NCBI RefSeq assembly: GCF_014643375.1
Contig: NZ_BMJJ01000014.1
Span: 1 to 64,000, forward strand
Length of the DNA stretch: 64,000 bases
DNA from: Aureimonas glaciei
GTDB taxonomy: Bacteria; Pseudomonadota; Alphaproteobacteria; Rhizobiales; Rhizobiaceae
Direction: 5' to 3'
In this document: positions 1-8,780 of the stretch, in pieces
How positions within the stretch are numbered: the stretch's first letter is position 1
How the letters are laid out: every line of letters starts with the position of its first letter
Made by a program: the position numbers and the translations under genes
The notes under the pieces: generated by a model
The model's database searches: none
Told to the model about the DNA's origin: nothing
The model's input: only the letters and a program-made list of their open reading frames with translations

Positions 1-837
1 CCCTCTGCAAAAGAGAACAGCCTAACCACTGGCCGGATTTTACTCCGCCGCACTCGGCGTTATGCCGGCGCTCCTGTGGCCTGGTTTGTCACCGCCGTGC
101 ACAGCCTCGAACAGGAAGTGGCTGACCATGGCCGAGAAGAGGATGATGACCTGGCGCTGCTTGTCGCGGCCCACCTTGTCGACGGCCGTCTTCATGTTGT
201 CGTAGATACCTCGCCTCGGAACGCCGCCGAGAACGCGGAAGGCCTAATTGTGGGCGTCGAACAGCATCTCGTAAGTCTGGATCGGGTAGGCCCTTGGCGT
301 AAAGGCGCGGCTGTAGGACAGCTTGACGTGGGCGACCTGCAATTTGGTTCGCTCGCCGGCGATGATCGCCCAGTCCTCGGACCAATCGAACTGGAAGGCC
401 TCGCCTGGCACGAAGGCCAGGGGCACGAAGGTGCCGCGGCCAGTGGTCTGCTGCTCGCGCTGCCGGGCCGCCTTCCAATCCCGGGCAAAGGCGGCAACGC
501 GGTTATAGGAGCCCCCATAGCCGAGAACGGCCAGATCGGCATGCAACTGCTTGATCGTGCGCTTCTGCTTGCGGGACTTGCCCGTCTCGACACGCAGCAT
601 CGCCGAGAGTTTGTCGGCGTAGGAATCCAGCTTGCTCGGTCGGTCCGGAGCCGTGAACTGCGGCTCGACGCTGTCGGCGCGCAGGTACTTACGGACCGTA
701 TTCCGGGAAAGACCGCTGCGCCGGGAGATCTCCCTGATCGAGAAATCGTCTCGATGGCGCCAGCGTCGAATGACACTCAATAACTCCATGTCGATCACTC
801 CGATGTCCCCCGCACCAATGGCGTGGGGCGAGTTCAA
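1..837 (-). pseudogene. IS21-family transposase IstA remnant
   Basis: The N-terminal 197 residues read as IstA: a helix-turn-helix (SIREISRRSGLSRNTVRKYL, about residues 37-56) followed by the start of the rve/DDE integrase domain (FQFDWSEDW). A TAG stop at 244-246 interrupts the conserved DAHN-x-AFRVLGG segment, and the same frame carries on as family-like sequence (GGVPRRGIYDNM) for about 50 codons. Past that, the conserved NPASG segment near position 25-45 is in another frame and again meets a stop. No IstB partner is visible before the left window edge. At least two inactivating changes are present, so it cannot make a full transposase. Confidence 0.85.
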
Positions 838-840
838 ACA

Positions 841-903
841 TGGGTCAGTTCTCGATGGAAAAACCGAGGCTGCCTGGGTCAGCTCTCAGTGGAAATCAAC
901 ACA
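841..903. repeat. IS21-type terminal direct repeats
   Basis: Two imperfect copies of TGGGTCAGYTCTCRRTGGAA lie at 841-860 and 875-894, just upstream of the istA start and reading toward it. Multiple short terminal repeats of this kind are characteristic of IS21-family ends, so the element's outer end is probably near 903. No target duplication could be tested because the other end lies outside the window. Confidence 0.6.
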
Positions 904-1375
904 TGTGAGCGCTTGAGCGCTCCAATGCCGCCCGTTTCGGCATCGGGTATGTCGGGCCGGCGATCAAATACACGGATCAAGCAGGAGTCGTTCGATTGAG
1001 TGTCTCCCGCAAGGCCAAGCCGGCTACCGCAGTTGCGCCGAAAGCTGTCGCGCCCAACCGGAAGGCACCGCCTGAGACGAGGGCGAAACTAGCTCGCACC
1101 CATTTCCTTGGCGTCGGTCGGCGTCCCCTGTCGGCATATGAAGCTGCGTCCTCGGACACGAACATCCCTCGCGTCTAAGACGTCTCGCTCTCAGTTTCGG
1201 CGAAGAGTCAGCGCGATGCAACTGCTCGTTCGGCATCTTAAGCGCAACGAGGCATGGATCCAGAATCTCGTTCGCGCCATGTGCCACATCGATGTCGGCG
1301 CAGCCCGGTTCCAGTGTCGCGGTGCCTCCAGCTGAACAACCTGTGCGCCGCGGCGAGCCCCTTTCTCGACTCGCA
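904..1375. other. Intergenic stretch without a recognised gene
   Basis: About 470 bases between the IS21 end and the EIIA-like gene. The only candidate is a 60-codon basic ORF starting at a TTG (996-1178, plus strand) with a possible AGGAG eight bases upstream. It resembles no family known to me and is overlapped by equally long antisense frames, so it is not called as a gene. Confidence 0.4.
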
Positions 1376-1849
1376 TTAATCCAGCAATCGACCATCTGCC
1401 GCAATGTCCGCTCCTTCCAGTATGCTGAAAATCTCCTCCTTCGTTCGTGCCCGACGAAGACGCTCACGCACCGCCTGTTCCCGCAGCGACTGACAGATGC
1501 ATCTAAGTCCTTGCAGGAGGCCGCGCATGTCGTCAGCCGGCCAAAGGAGGGCAAAGACGAGGTGCACGTCTTCGCCATCGTGAGCGTGGTAATCCAGAGG
1601 TCGACTAAGTTGGGAGAAGGTCGCGACCGGCCGTAGGAGATTATCCATCGGAGCATGTGGAAGCATGACGCCCTTGACGCTCGTCGGTCCGATCAGCTCT
1701 CGCTTGTGCAGGGCACGGTAGATCGCAGCCGAAGCGATCTGCGCCCGAGGTTCCAGCCTGCGGGCAAGCTGCCCCAGGAGGTCTTTCGGAGACATGGCCC
1801 CGAGACCGAGCGTGATGTCTTCCGGTGAAAGAATATCAGCGACGTGCAT
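1376..1849 (-). CDS. PTS EIIA-Ntr (PtsN)-like protein
   Basis: A 157-residue protein that fits the single-domain PTS EIIA type 2 / PtsN fold. The phosphorylatable histidine sits in GVMLPHAPM, the equivalent of the GxALPHxR motif of EIIA-Ntr. It begins ADILSPEDITLGLGAMSPKDLLGQLA, typical of the family N-terminus. I chose the ATG at 1849 because upstream in-frame sequence has no family similarity and runs into a palindrome. In the nitrogen PTS, EIIA-Ntr takes phosphate from NPr and regulates potassium, carbon and nitrogen physiology. No EI-Ntr, NPr or rpoN gene lies nearby, so this is an orphan copy, perhaps an extra stress-type PtsN paralogue. The C-terminal helix region (RTKEEIFSILEGAD) is intact. 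Confidence 0.75.
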   Translation of the reverse strand: MHVADILSPEDITLGLGAMSPKDLLGQLARRLEPRAQIASAAIYRALHKRELIGPTSVKGVMLPHAPMDNLLRPVATFSQLSRPLDYHAHDGEDVHLVFALLWPADDMRGLLQGLRCICQSLREQAVRERLRRARTKEEIFSILEGADIAADGRLLD

Positions 1850-1865
1850 CGACGCCTCCACACTT

Positions 1866-1915
1866 GGGCTGTCGCGGATCGCGGACAGCCCGGATATGTG
1901 CCGGCATCGCCGGCA
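1866..1915. repeat. Two inverted repeats upstream of the EIIA-like gene
   Basis: GGGCTGTC (1866-1873) pairs with GACAGCCC (1884-1891). Directly after it TGCCGGC (1899-1905) pairs with GCCGGCA (1909-1915) around a three-base loop. They lie 17-66 bases upstream of the EIIA-like start and could be operators or leader-RNA hairpins. Confidence 0.55.
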
Positions 1916-1944
1916 TCCGTTTCCCTGATTGTGATGCGATGCAG

Positions 1945-1972
1945 CCGATCTCACCTTCGAAGGTGAGATCGG
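1945..1972. promoter_or_regulatory. Perfect 28-bp palindrome
   Basis: A perfect palindrome centred on TTCGAA at 1956-1961: the arm CCGATCTCACCTTC (1945-1958) is followed with no spacer by its exact reverse complement (1959-1972). It lies about 100 bases upstream of the leftward EIIA-like start. A spacer-free palindrome of this length suggests a dimeric repressor or activator operator rather than a terminator, since no T-run follows on either strand. The binding protein is unknown. Confidence 0.5.
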
Positions 1973-2516
1973 GTCACTCGTCTGACGCGAAGTGAACCGT
2001 AATGCGTCGATGGGAGGGTTGTTGGATGCACATGCCCTTAACAAAGGAAAGCCAAACCAAAAAATCAAGTAGGAGCCGCCTCCGGTAGCAGGCTTGACAA
2101 CGTCGGAAGAAAAGCCGACATCAGCTTCATGAAGATGTCGGCCGAATTCTCATTTGTGCGCGGCGACCACGGTTTCCTGGTCGCAGGATCGTAGCCCAAG
2201 ATCGGCCGCCGTTGCTGCCGATCTTGGGGTTGGCGACGTTTCCTTCATTTAACCTTCGCAAGATTTGCCTCGAACATCCGTGGCGGCGTAGCCACGCCTC
2301 GTGAGGCGCTATGCCGTTCGCAAACCATTGCGTCGGATTTCACCAGGAGTGGTGGCATGCATTTCCATCGCAATTCCCATCGGGCAGGTCGTCTCGTTAA
2401 GGGATTCTTGCTCCCGGAGTAGGGCGCCGCCATTCGCGCCGTCGCTTCTCCGGGCCACGTCACTGTCAAGGATGATGAAGCTGACGAGGACGCGGATGCG
2501 TCCCATGGAGGACCCA
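1973..2516. other. Hairpin-rich spacer between divergent genes
   Basis: No convincing gene. Two perfect inverted repeats lie here: GCCGACATC (2114-2122) with GATGTCGGC (2134-2142), and CCCAAGATCGG (2195-2205) with CCGATCTTGGG (2218-2228). Neither is followed by a clear T-run. Short overlapping frames on both strands around 2245-2590 look non-coding. Confidence 0.5.
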
Positions 2517-3071
2517 ATGTATGCCGAGAAGAGACATTTACTGAGTTCCAAGGATCACACGACACTGGAATGCCTTTTGAATAGGGCAATCAGCACAGGC
2601 GACAATCTTGCAGGCCTGATACGCCGTAAGCTCGCCAACGCGATCATCACTTTCCCCTCGGACGTTCCCCCGAACGTCGCGGTGATCGGCAGTCTCGCCG
2701 CCTACCGCTTCGGCGATGGTGAAATCGCGGTGAAACGCTTGGTGGACGGCACGAAGGACGAAGCCCCCGATGGCGAGGCGTCGGTCAGTACGCCGTTGGG
2801 CCTTGCGCTTCTGGGCATGACGGAAGGAGAGACGGCGTCGTTCTTCGACGCGGACGGCTCGTTGCGCGTCTTGCACCTCGACGAGGTTCGTAACCACGGG
2901 GAGGCAATCGCCTCCCGTGACGCAGTTCGGGGGCCCTTCCCCTCCTACATGCGACGGAACATGCGCCCGGTTCCGGGGCAGTCCCTCGTCGATTTCGCGT
3001 CGCGCCATCAGTCCCGCGCACGCTTCCCCGGCTTCATGAACGACGACGATCCTGGTCCGTCGGCGGCCTGA
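2517..3071 (+). CDS. Rnk/GreA-family regulator-like protein
   Basis: A 184-residue protein resembling nucleoside-diphosphate-kinase regulator Rnk: an N-terminal helical segment (LSSKDHTTLECLLNRA) and a GreA/GreB C-terminal-like beta domain ending in TPLGLALLGMTEGETASFF (about residues 85-110). About 70 extra residues follow (RNMRPVPGQSLVDFASRH...), longer than Rnk proper (about 135). The ATG at 2517 was chosen because GGAGG lies five bases upstream; further upstream in-frame codons have no family similarity. Rnk-type proteins bind RNA polymerase near the secondary channel. A second Rnk-like gene lies at 8355-8780 and is not a close copy. It stands alone on the plus strand. Confidence 0.75.
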   Translation: MYAEKRHLLSSKDHTTLECLLNRAISTGDNLAGLIRRKLANAIITFPSDVPPNVAVIGSLAAYRFGDGEIAVKRLVDGTKDEAPDGEASVSTPLGLALLGMTEGETASFFDADGSLRVLHLDEVRNHGEAIASRDAVRGPFPSYMRRNMRPVPGQSLVDFASRHQSRARFPGFMNDDDPGPSAA

Positions 3072-3193
3072 CACGCTGCGAACATCGCCGCGGTTCCACT
3101 GGCGGCAGGGCAACCCCTGCCGCTGGCTCCCTTGCGCTGCTTGTCCCGTCGACCCGATGCGGCAGGCAGAAACCTTTCCGGACATAGCTGAAC

Positions 3194-3661
3194 ATGCCAA
3201 CTAAACCGCTACGCCACGTCCTGCTGTACGCAGCCGTTTTCCTCGGCGGCTGCGGCTTTCCGGAGGATCCCGCCGCCACCACGGAAAGGGTTCGGAGCGG
3301 GACGCTCGTGATCGGCGTGCTGGAGGGCTCTTCATTCGCCAGCTTTCGGGGTGAAACACCGGCCGGGGCGGACATCGACATCGCGATGGGGCTGGCGTCC
3401 AGGTTCTCCGCCGAACCCCAATGGGTGCGGGGCTCCGTGGACCAGCTTCTCTATGCTCTGGACAACGGCGAGGTCGACCTCTTGGTGGGCGGCTTGGCGA
3501 CCTCCACGGTCCTGTCGAGCCGTACGGCCCTCAGCCATCCAGTTGGACGCATGCCGCTCGGACCAGCACACGAAGGACGCGTGTTCGCCCTCCGTATGGG
3601 GGAGATCGGGTGGCAATTGGAGGTGAACCGCTTCATCGGCGAACTGGGGGTGGTGCACTGA
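3194..3661 (+). CDS. Solute-binding-protein-like lipoprotein, short
   Basis: 155 residues with a lipoprotein signal (AAVFLGGC, lipobox LGGC, cysteine at residue 20). The segment RVRSGTLVIGVLEGSSFASFRGETPAGADIDIAMGLA then matches the start of a family 3 extracellular solute-binding domain (first lobe). The protein stops after about 155 residues, whereas the family normally has 240-280, so only lobe 1 is present. It ends 95 bases before the Nudix gene. It is either a degraded binding protein or a short lipid-anchored domain. No permease or ATPase is adjacent. Confidence 0.6.
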   Translation: MPTKPLRHVLLYAAVFLGGCGFPEDPAATTERVRSGTLVIGVLEGSSFASFRGETPAGADIDIAMGLASRFSAEPQWVRGSVDQLLYALDNGEVDLLVGGLATSTVLSSRTALSHPVGRMPLGPAHEGRVFALRMGEIGWQLEVNRFIGELGVVH

Positions 3662-3755
3662 TGCCAGACGTCTGCGTCCGGGACAACGACGGACATCGTT
3701 GGCGCGCAACTCGGTATGGAGCACCAAAGCCCTGCGCTTCACACAGGAGACAAGC

Positions 3756-4235
3756 ATGAGCGACGACAAGACCGCGGGCATCCCTCTCCGCGACGGCCAC
3801 GCCGGGCGCTATCAGGTGGCGGCCATTCCGGCCCGAGTGACTGAAGACGGTTCGATGGAGGTTCTCCTGGTCACGTCGAGGGAAACGCGCCGCTGGATAG
3901 CCCCGAAGGGTTGGACCATGAAAGGGATCAGCGACAACCGGGCGGCAGAGATCGAGGCCCGCGAAGAAGCCGGTATCCGCGGCAGCGCGTTCGCGTCCCC
4001 GATCGGCGCCTACAGTTACTGGAAGCTGTCGAGCACCGCATCCCGCCTGACGCGTGTTCATGTGTATATCATGCGTGTCGAGCGTGAACTGAGAAGTTGG
4101 AAGGAGAAGGACCAACGGGAGAGGAGATGGTTCGAAGCTGCCGAGGCTGCCGAACGCGTCTCGGAGCTTGAACTGAAGTCTCTCCTGAAGTGCCTGCCGT
4201 TCGACGAGTCCGTCCGCAGGTTCGTCAGTACCTGA
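3756..4235 (+). CDS. Nudix hydrolase (DIPP-like)
   Basis: A 159-residue protein. The Nudix box spans GWTMKGISDNRAAEIEAREE followed by AGI, with the REXXEEXG core represented as EAREEAG. The preceding IAPKGW is typical of the diadenosine/diphosphoinositol polyphosphate hydrolase-like group common in Rhizobiales. The start at 3756 has AGGAGA seven bases upstream. The expected activity is cleavage of a nucleoside diphosphate linked to another moiety, with Mg2+ held by the box glutamates; the substrate cannot be read from sequence. The first Nudix-box glutamate position is Asp/Asn-like (SDN), a small departure from consensus seen in some family members. Confidence 0.75.
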   Translation: MSDDKTAGIPLRDGHAGRYQVAAIPARVTEDGSMEVLLVTSRETRRWIAPKGWTMKGISDNRAAEIEAREEAGIRGSAFASPIGAYSYWKLSSTASRLTRVHVYIMRVERELRSWKEKDQRERRWFEAAEAAERVSELELKSLLKCLPFDESVRRFVST

Positions 4236-4339
4236 CCCCCTGCGATCCGGAACGTCCGGATCAACATTTTGAATATGCCGTCGTCAAAGATTTGACACGC
4301 CGGCTGGACGCAGCTGACCATGCAGGATAGCCCGAGCGT

Positions 4340-5290
4340 ATGAGCCGAACATCTGCAACAGCAACAAGCCACCAACCATCCGACGACAGGATTCTCCTCG
4401 GCATCGTCCTGATGCTCGTTTTCTGCGTCGTCGCCCCCCTGATCGACGTGGCTTCCAAGATTGCGGTCCAAAGTGTTTCGGCGGGTACGGTGACCCTCGC
4501 CCGCTTCCTCGTTCAGGCCGCCCTGATGGCGCCGATCGTCCTCCTGATGCGGCTACCCGCCAGACTGAACATGCGGATCGCACGACTGACACTGTTGCGG
4601 GCCTCGGCCAACATCGGCTCGACCTTCTGCTTCGTGGCCGCCGTCAGGGTCATGCCTATCGCCGACGCGCTGGCCATCGCCTTCGTGTCCCCCTTCATCC
4701 TCCTTCTTTTGGGACGGTTTCTCCTAGACGAACAGGTCGGGGCGCGGCGCATTGCGGCTTCGGTCGTGGCGTTCCTCGGCACGGTGCTGGTAATCCAGCC
4801 GTCCTTTGCCCGCTTCGGTGCAACGGCCCTCTTGCCCGTGGGCTGCGCCGTCTGCTTTGCGCTTTACATGCTCGTGACGCGTCATCTCAGCCGAGAGCAA
4901 CATCCTGTCTCGATGCAGCTTCACACCGCTCTCGCCGCCAGCTTCATCTGCCTTCCGCTTCTCGCCCTTGGGACGGTCGCCGACATCGAACCCATCCGCT
5001 TCGTTCTGCCGGGCGGAATGATCTGGCTGGCCTGCCTCGCCGTTGGCGTCGCGGCGACGGTGAGCCACATGGCGATGACCTATGCGCTCTCCTTCGCGCC
5101 GTCCTCTACTTTGGCGCCGTTGAACTACCTGGAGATAGTCACCGCGACGCTCTTCGGTTTCCTGTTCTTCGGCGATTTCCCAGGCGGCATGACCTGGACC
5201 GGGATCGCGACCATCGTTGCCTCCGGGCTCTACGTAATCCATCGGGAGCGTGTCGTGGCACGTTCGGCGGACGTGGCTTCCGCATCCTGA
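4340..5290 (+). CDS. EamA/DMT-family membrane transporter
   Basis: 316 residues with about ten hydrophobic segments arranged as two EamA repeats: the first ends near FLGTVLVIQPSF (about residue 150), the second contains APLNYLEIVTATLFGFLFFGDFP (about residues 255-277), the typical closing motif of the second repeat. It is an inner-membrane exporter of the drug/metabolite transporter superfamily; the substrate is unknown. Length matches the family (about 300). No co-directional operon partner lies within 100 bases; the next gene is convergent. Confidence 0.85.
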   Translation: MSRTSATATSHQPSDDRILLGIVLMLVFCVVAPLIDVASKIAVQSVSAGTVTLARFLVQAALMAPIVLLMRLPARLNMRIARLTLLRASANIGSTFCFVAAVRVMPIADALAIAFVSPFILLLLGRFLLDEQVGARRIAASVVAFLGTVLVIQPSFARFGATALLPVGCAVCFALYMLVTRHLSREQHPVSMQLHTALAASFICLPLLALGTVADIEPIRFVLPGGMIWLACLAVGVAATVSHMAMTYALSFAPSSTLAPLNYLEIVTATLFGFLFFGDFPGGMTWTGIATIVASGLYVIHRERVVARSADVASAS

Positions 5291-5478
5291 CCATCAAGAC
5301 AGCCTTTCGCTCGATCACGACGAGCACGTGGGAATCTCGAGCACTTTGTGGATGAGGTCGAGAAACCGTCCGGTCATTCAGCCATTCGGGTCGCGATACG
5401 CCATGACCTCGGATCGATTGCAGGAATAATGAGCGCCTTCGATCGGTTCGGCTGACAAATGTCACCTTGCCACCGCGA

Positions 5479-5967
5479 TCAGGTCCGGGACCGTCTTTCG
5501 GCGGCGCGCACGTGCAGCTCACGCACCCTTTCCGCCAGTTCCGCCACCGGGCCGTCGACCCGAACGCCAATGGCGACGTCCCCGATCGAAAGCGACCGCA
5601 CGGGAGAGGGCTTTGCCCCGAGTTCCGACTGCCACTGCATGAGCTGGGCGGAGGAGGAGGCGTAGACGATCCGCCCGAGACCAACCCAGGCGTGGGCAGC
5701 CGAACACATGGGACAATGTTCGCCCGACGTGTAGACAGTGGCCGCAACGCGCTCTTCGGGCTTCAGGCGTTCGGCCGCCCATCGAGCGATTGCGAACTCC
5801 GGATGCTGTGTTGCATCACCGCCTCCGACTTCGTTGGCGGCCTCGAGAAGCACCGTGCCATCTTCGGAGACGAGAAGGGAACCGAACGGTTCGTTTCCTG
5901 CCTCGAAAGCGTCGGCCGCAAGCCGGACACAGCGTTCGAGGTGCCTTCGGTCATCGTTGTCTATCAT
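5479..5967 (-). CDS. Cytidine/deoxycytidylate-type deaminase
   Basis: 162 residues with both zinc-deaminase motifs: HPEFAI (histidine zinc ligand plus catalytic glutamate, in place of the usual HAE) and TSGEHCPMCSAA (the PCxxC zinc ligands). The family includes guanine deaminases, tRNA adenosine deaminases and related nucleobase deaminases. The arrangement NEPFGSLLV...EAANEV is close to the guanine/tRNA deaminase branch. The start MIDNDDRRHLERC at 5967 was chosen because it aligns with the family N-terminus; upstream in-frame residues look non-coding. Convergent with the EamA gene. Confidence 0.8.
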   Translation of the reverse strand: MIDNDDRRHLERCVRLAADAFEAGNEPFGSLLVSEDGTVLLEAANEVGGGDATQHPEFAIARWAAERLKPEERVAATVYTSGEHCPMCSAAHAWVGLGRIVYASSSAQLMQWQSELGAKPSPVRSLSIGDVAIGVRVDGPVAELAERVRELHVRAAERRSRT

Positions 5968-6171
5968 GATCGGGTACACCCTACCGCACACTGTCGACGC
6001 CGGACGAACGCTATATAAGACTTCCTTCGCTTGGCAACACTCGAGCGGCTCGCCATTGCGATCGATGACCAGGTCGTCGACGAAACGCTTTTGAAATTGC
6101 TGGCTCCACTGCATTGCCGTTCCAGCCGCTTGACGTTGTCGGCCGATAGGAGTGCCTCGCTCTCCGCCATT

Positions 6172-7094
6172 CTACGGGTGCTGGGATGGATAGGTTGCCC
6201 TGTCTATAGCGGCGAGTGCGCTTTCGACCCTTGCCGCGAAGAAATCCATAAACATTCGGGTCTTGGGATCCTGGTGGCGGCGATGCGTGTAGACGCAAGC
6301 TATTTGAACGGGCAACGGGGGCATGGCGTCGAGAACGGTGACAAGCCGCCCTGCCTTCAAATCCTCAGCGATCTCGAAGACGGGCTTCAAGGTGATGCCC
6401 TTGCCGGATAAGGCCCAGTCGGTCAGGACGTCGCCGTCGTCGCTTTCGAAACGCCCCGTAACCGCATACTTTACCGTGCCTGTTTCAGTCTCCAATTCCC
6501 ATCGAAACTCCGTCGCACCCGGGAACCGGAGATTGAGGCAGTTGTGTTCGCCGGATTCGAGATCTCGTCCCGATGACGGGTGGCCGTGCGTCTCGAGGTA
6601 TTCCGGGCTGGCGCAGAGAACGCGCCGACATCTTGCGATCGGGCGGATCGTCAGATCCGAACTCTCCGGACGCTCGAGTATGAAGGCGACGTTCAGCCCT
6701 TCGGCGGTCAGGTCCATCGGATGGTCGCTGAGGCGCAACCGCACGCTGAGGTTCGGATACAGGTCAGTAAAATCCGGAATGCTGGGCGCGATCAGTCGAC
6801 GTCCCAGCCCAAGCGGAGCACCCACGTGAAGCATTCCGCGGGGATCTTTCGTGATCGCGCTCACGCCCGCCTCCGCCTCGTTGACCGCCGCCAGAACTTG
6901 CAGAGCCCCTCTGTAGAATATGTCTCCCTGCTCCGTCGGGCTCAGCTTGCGTGTCGTTCTCTGGAAAAGTCTGACAGCGAGATGCGCTGATCACGGGCGG
7001 CCGACGACATGCTGCCGAGCTCGTAGATACGCACAAAAGTGGCGACGCTTTCCAGATAAGAGATCTTCAAATTCCTTTTGAAGGTGCTTGGCAT
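6172..7094 (-). pseudogene. LysR-family regulator, broken in the HTH
   Basis: The C-terminal 230 residues are a complete LysR effector-binding domain in one frame (GLGRRLIAPSIPDFTDLYPNL, then ...VCVYTHRR-like end). The N-terminus starts at an ATG at 7094 in another frame: LESVATFVRIYELGSMSSAARDQR. After that, the recognition helix and its linker are missing, and the text resumes as VRLFQRTTRKLSPTEQG in the second frame. The deletion is roughly 50 bases and leaves a frameshift, so no full protein can be made and DNA binding is lost. The effector domain itself has no stop, which suggests recent decay. Confidence 0.8.
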
Positions 7095-7207
7095 TTCCCT
7101 TGTCTAATGGGAAGCGGATCACGCCACTAGGTATTCCTCATCGATTGCGACGTCGGGCCTGAACGGAATGTCCGGGTCAGCGATCGTCCATTGCACGAGG
7201 AAATCTC

Positions 7208-7618
7208 ATGAGAAACCTTCTTATCGCCGCTGCTTTCGCGTTGACGCCCGTGGTCGCGGCCCATGCCGAAGAACAGAAGAACCCGATCAGCGTTCACGTT
7301 CTGAGTACCGAGGACGGCAAGCCTGCCGCAGGCGTCGAGGTCGTCCTGGAGAAGAGGGACGGCAGTGGATGGACGGAGATCGCCAAGGCGGTCACGGAAA
7401 AAAGCGGACGGATCTCAAGCCTCTTTCCGACCGACCAGACATTCCAGAAGGGCGACTACCGCGTCGATTTCAAGACCGGAGATTATTACAGGAAGATTGG
7501 TCATGACACCTTCTTCCCGGAAATCACGATCCCCTTCACGATCGAGGATACCGCTCAGCATTATCACATCCCGCTGCTTCTCAGTCCTTACGGTTACACG
7601 ACTTATCGCGGTAGCTAA
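7208..7618 (+). CDS. Periplasmic 5-hydroxyisourate hydrolase
   Basis: 136 residues: a signal peptide (MRNLLIAAAFALTPVVAAHA, cleavage after AHA) followed by a transthyretin-like HIU hydrolase. Visible family features are ISVHVLSTEDGKPAAGV at the mature N-terminus, the catalytic-region histidines (VHVL, HDTFFPE, HYHIPLLLSP) and the C-terminal YRGS tetrapeptide that defines HIUases against true transthyretins. The reaction is hydrolysis of 5-hydroxyisourate to OHCU in uric-acid breakdown, here exported to the periplasm. GAGGAAAT lies just before the ATG. The next gene, a GlcG-type exported protein, may be co-transcribed. Confidence 0.88.
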   Translation: MRNLLIAAAFALTPVVAAHAEEQKNPISVHVLSTEDGKPAAGVEVVLEKRDGSGWTEIAKAVTEKSGRISSLFPTDQTFQKGDYRVDFKTGDYYRKIGHDTFFPEITIPFTIEDTAQHYHIPLLLSPYGYTTYRGS

Positions 7619-7762
7619 GCCATCATCTCGGCGACGCCTCCAGCCAGGCGTCGCCAGCCCCCCGAAGCCCCCCCCCCAGTGCCGTGACCAACTCTGCAAG
7701 CCGACGCGTAGTGCGCGGGGCGACCGGACACGTCTGAAGTCGCAATGCTCGAAGGAAAACCA

Positions 7763-8281
7763 GTGCCCGCCAAATTCCTCATTGTCGCCGTCGCTCTTGC
7801 CGCCACGAGCACCGGATCGGTCGCTCAGGACAAGCCCTCAGTGAACGACGGGGTGATCCAGCAAAATACCATCTCGCTGATGCTGTCCAATAGTCTCGCG
7901 AGTGCCGCTTTGGATGCCTGCTCAGCCATAGGTCAAAGAGCCGTGGTCGCCATCATCGACCGCGGCGGGAATCTCGTCGCCTTGCAACGCGGCGACAACG
8001 TAGGGCCCCACAACACCATCGCCGCACAGCGCAAAGCGTTCACGGCCCTGTCGACCAAGAGTGTTACCGCAGATCTCACCGAAAAGGCGCGCAACGATCC
8101 CGCGTCGCAAAACCTGAACACCGTCAGCGAACTGCTGCTCTTAGGCGGTGGGGTTCCGATTGTCGTCGACGGCGAGGTTATCGGTGCGGTCGGGGTGGCG
8201 GGGGCTGGAGGATCCGCCAATGACGAGTCCTGCGCAAAGCAGGGCGTCGAGAAGGCCCTTACTGGGTTGGGGCCGAAGTAG
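7763..8281 (+). CDS. Exported GlcG/HbpS-family protein
   Basis: 172 residues from a GTG start: signal peptide (PAKFLIVAVALAATSTGSVAQ) followed by a GlcG/HbpS (DUF336) domain with the typical VVAIIDRGGNLVALQRGDN and GGVPIVVDGEVIGAVGVAGA segments. An ATG exists 18 bases upstream (7745), but AAGGA sits six bases before the GTG and that start gives a cleaner signal peptide. HbpS relatives bind heme or sense redox stress outside the cell; the ligand here is not deducible. It lies 144 bases after the HIU hydrolase gene. Confidence 0.78.
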   Translation: MPAKFLIVAVALAATSTGSVAQDKPSVNDGVIQQNTISLMLSNSLASAALDACSAIGQRAVVAIIDRGGNLVALQRGDNVGPHNTIAAQRKAFTALSTKSVTADLTEKARNDPASQNLNTVSELLLLGGGVPIVVDGEVIGAVGVAGAGGSANDESCAKQGVEKALTGLGPK

Positions 8282-8354
8282 CCGCGCTGCCTTCAGGACT
8301 AGACCTCAAGACAGCAGACGAGGGCTTCCACGTCGCGGGCCGCTCGAAGACGCC

Positions 8355-8780
8355 TCATCCAGTCCGGGCGAGCTGGTCGCCTGGAGCGGTGACGGCCAGA
8401 ACGGTCAACGTCTGCTTCTTGCCAGCCCTCGTATTCCACACGATGGACTGCCCCTCCGAGAGGCCGATGAGCGCCGCACCGACGGGTGTCATGATCGACA
8501 CGCGTCCCTGCGAGATGTCGGCTTCCGCCGGGTAGACAAGGGTCACGGTCCGCTCGGTGCCGTCGTCGGCGCGGTACGTCAGGCCCGACCCCATGCGCAC
8601 GACGTTCGGCCTTGCCGCCCGTTCGGAGACGACGCGGGCGCGGTCGAGCTCGTTCAGCAGTTCCTCCGCCACCTTCGGCGACCGCTCGAGGGCGGCGTTG
8701 GCAAGCATCGAGAGGCTCGCATGGTCTTTTTCCGTAATCGATATTCGGGGCAGACGGCTGCCGTTCTGCTGGTGGCGCAT
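8355..8780 (-). CDS. rnk: Rnk nucleoside diphosphate kinase regulator-like
   Basis: 141 residues of standard Rnk length. ITEKDHASLSMLANAAL forms the N-terminal helices, and TVTLVYPAEADISQGRVSIM followed by TPVGAALIGLSEGQSI is the GreA/GreB C-terminal-like domain. Rnk-type proteins bind RNA polymerase and influence nucleotide metabolism. Isolated on the minus strand between a GlcG gene and a FadR-type regulator. It differs in sequence from the Rnk-like gene at 2517, so the pair is not a recent duplication. Confidence 0.82.
   Translation of the reverse strand: MRHQQNGSRLPRISITEKDHASLSMLANAALERSPKVAEELLNELDRARVVSERAARPNVVRMGSGLTYRADDGTERTVTLVYPAEADISQGRVSIMTPVGAALIGLSEGQSIVWNTRAGKKQTLTVLAVTAPGDQLARTG

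Noticed and set aside
971-989. Two GATCAA copies resembling an anaerobox
   Set aside because: They are direct, not inverted, repeats and precede no recognised gene.
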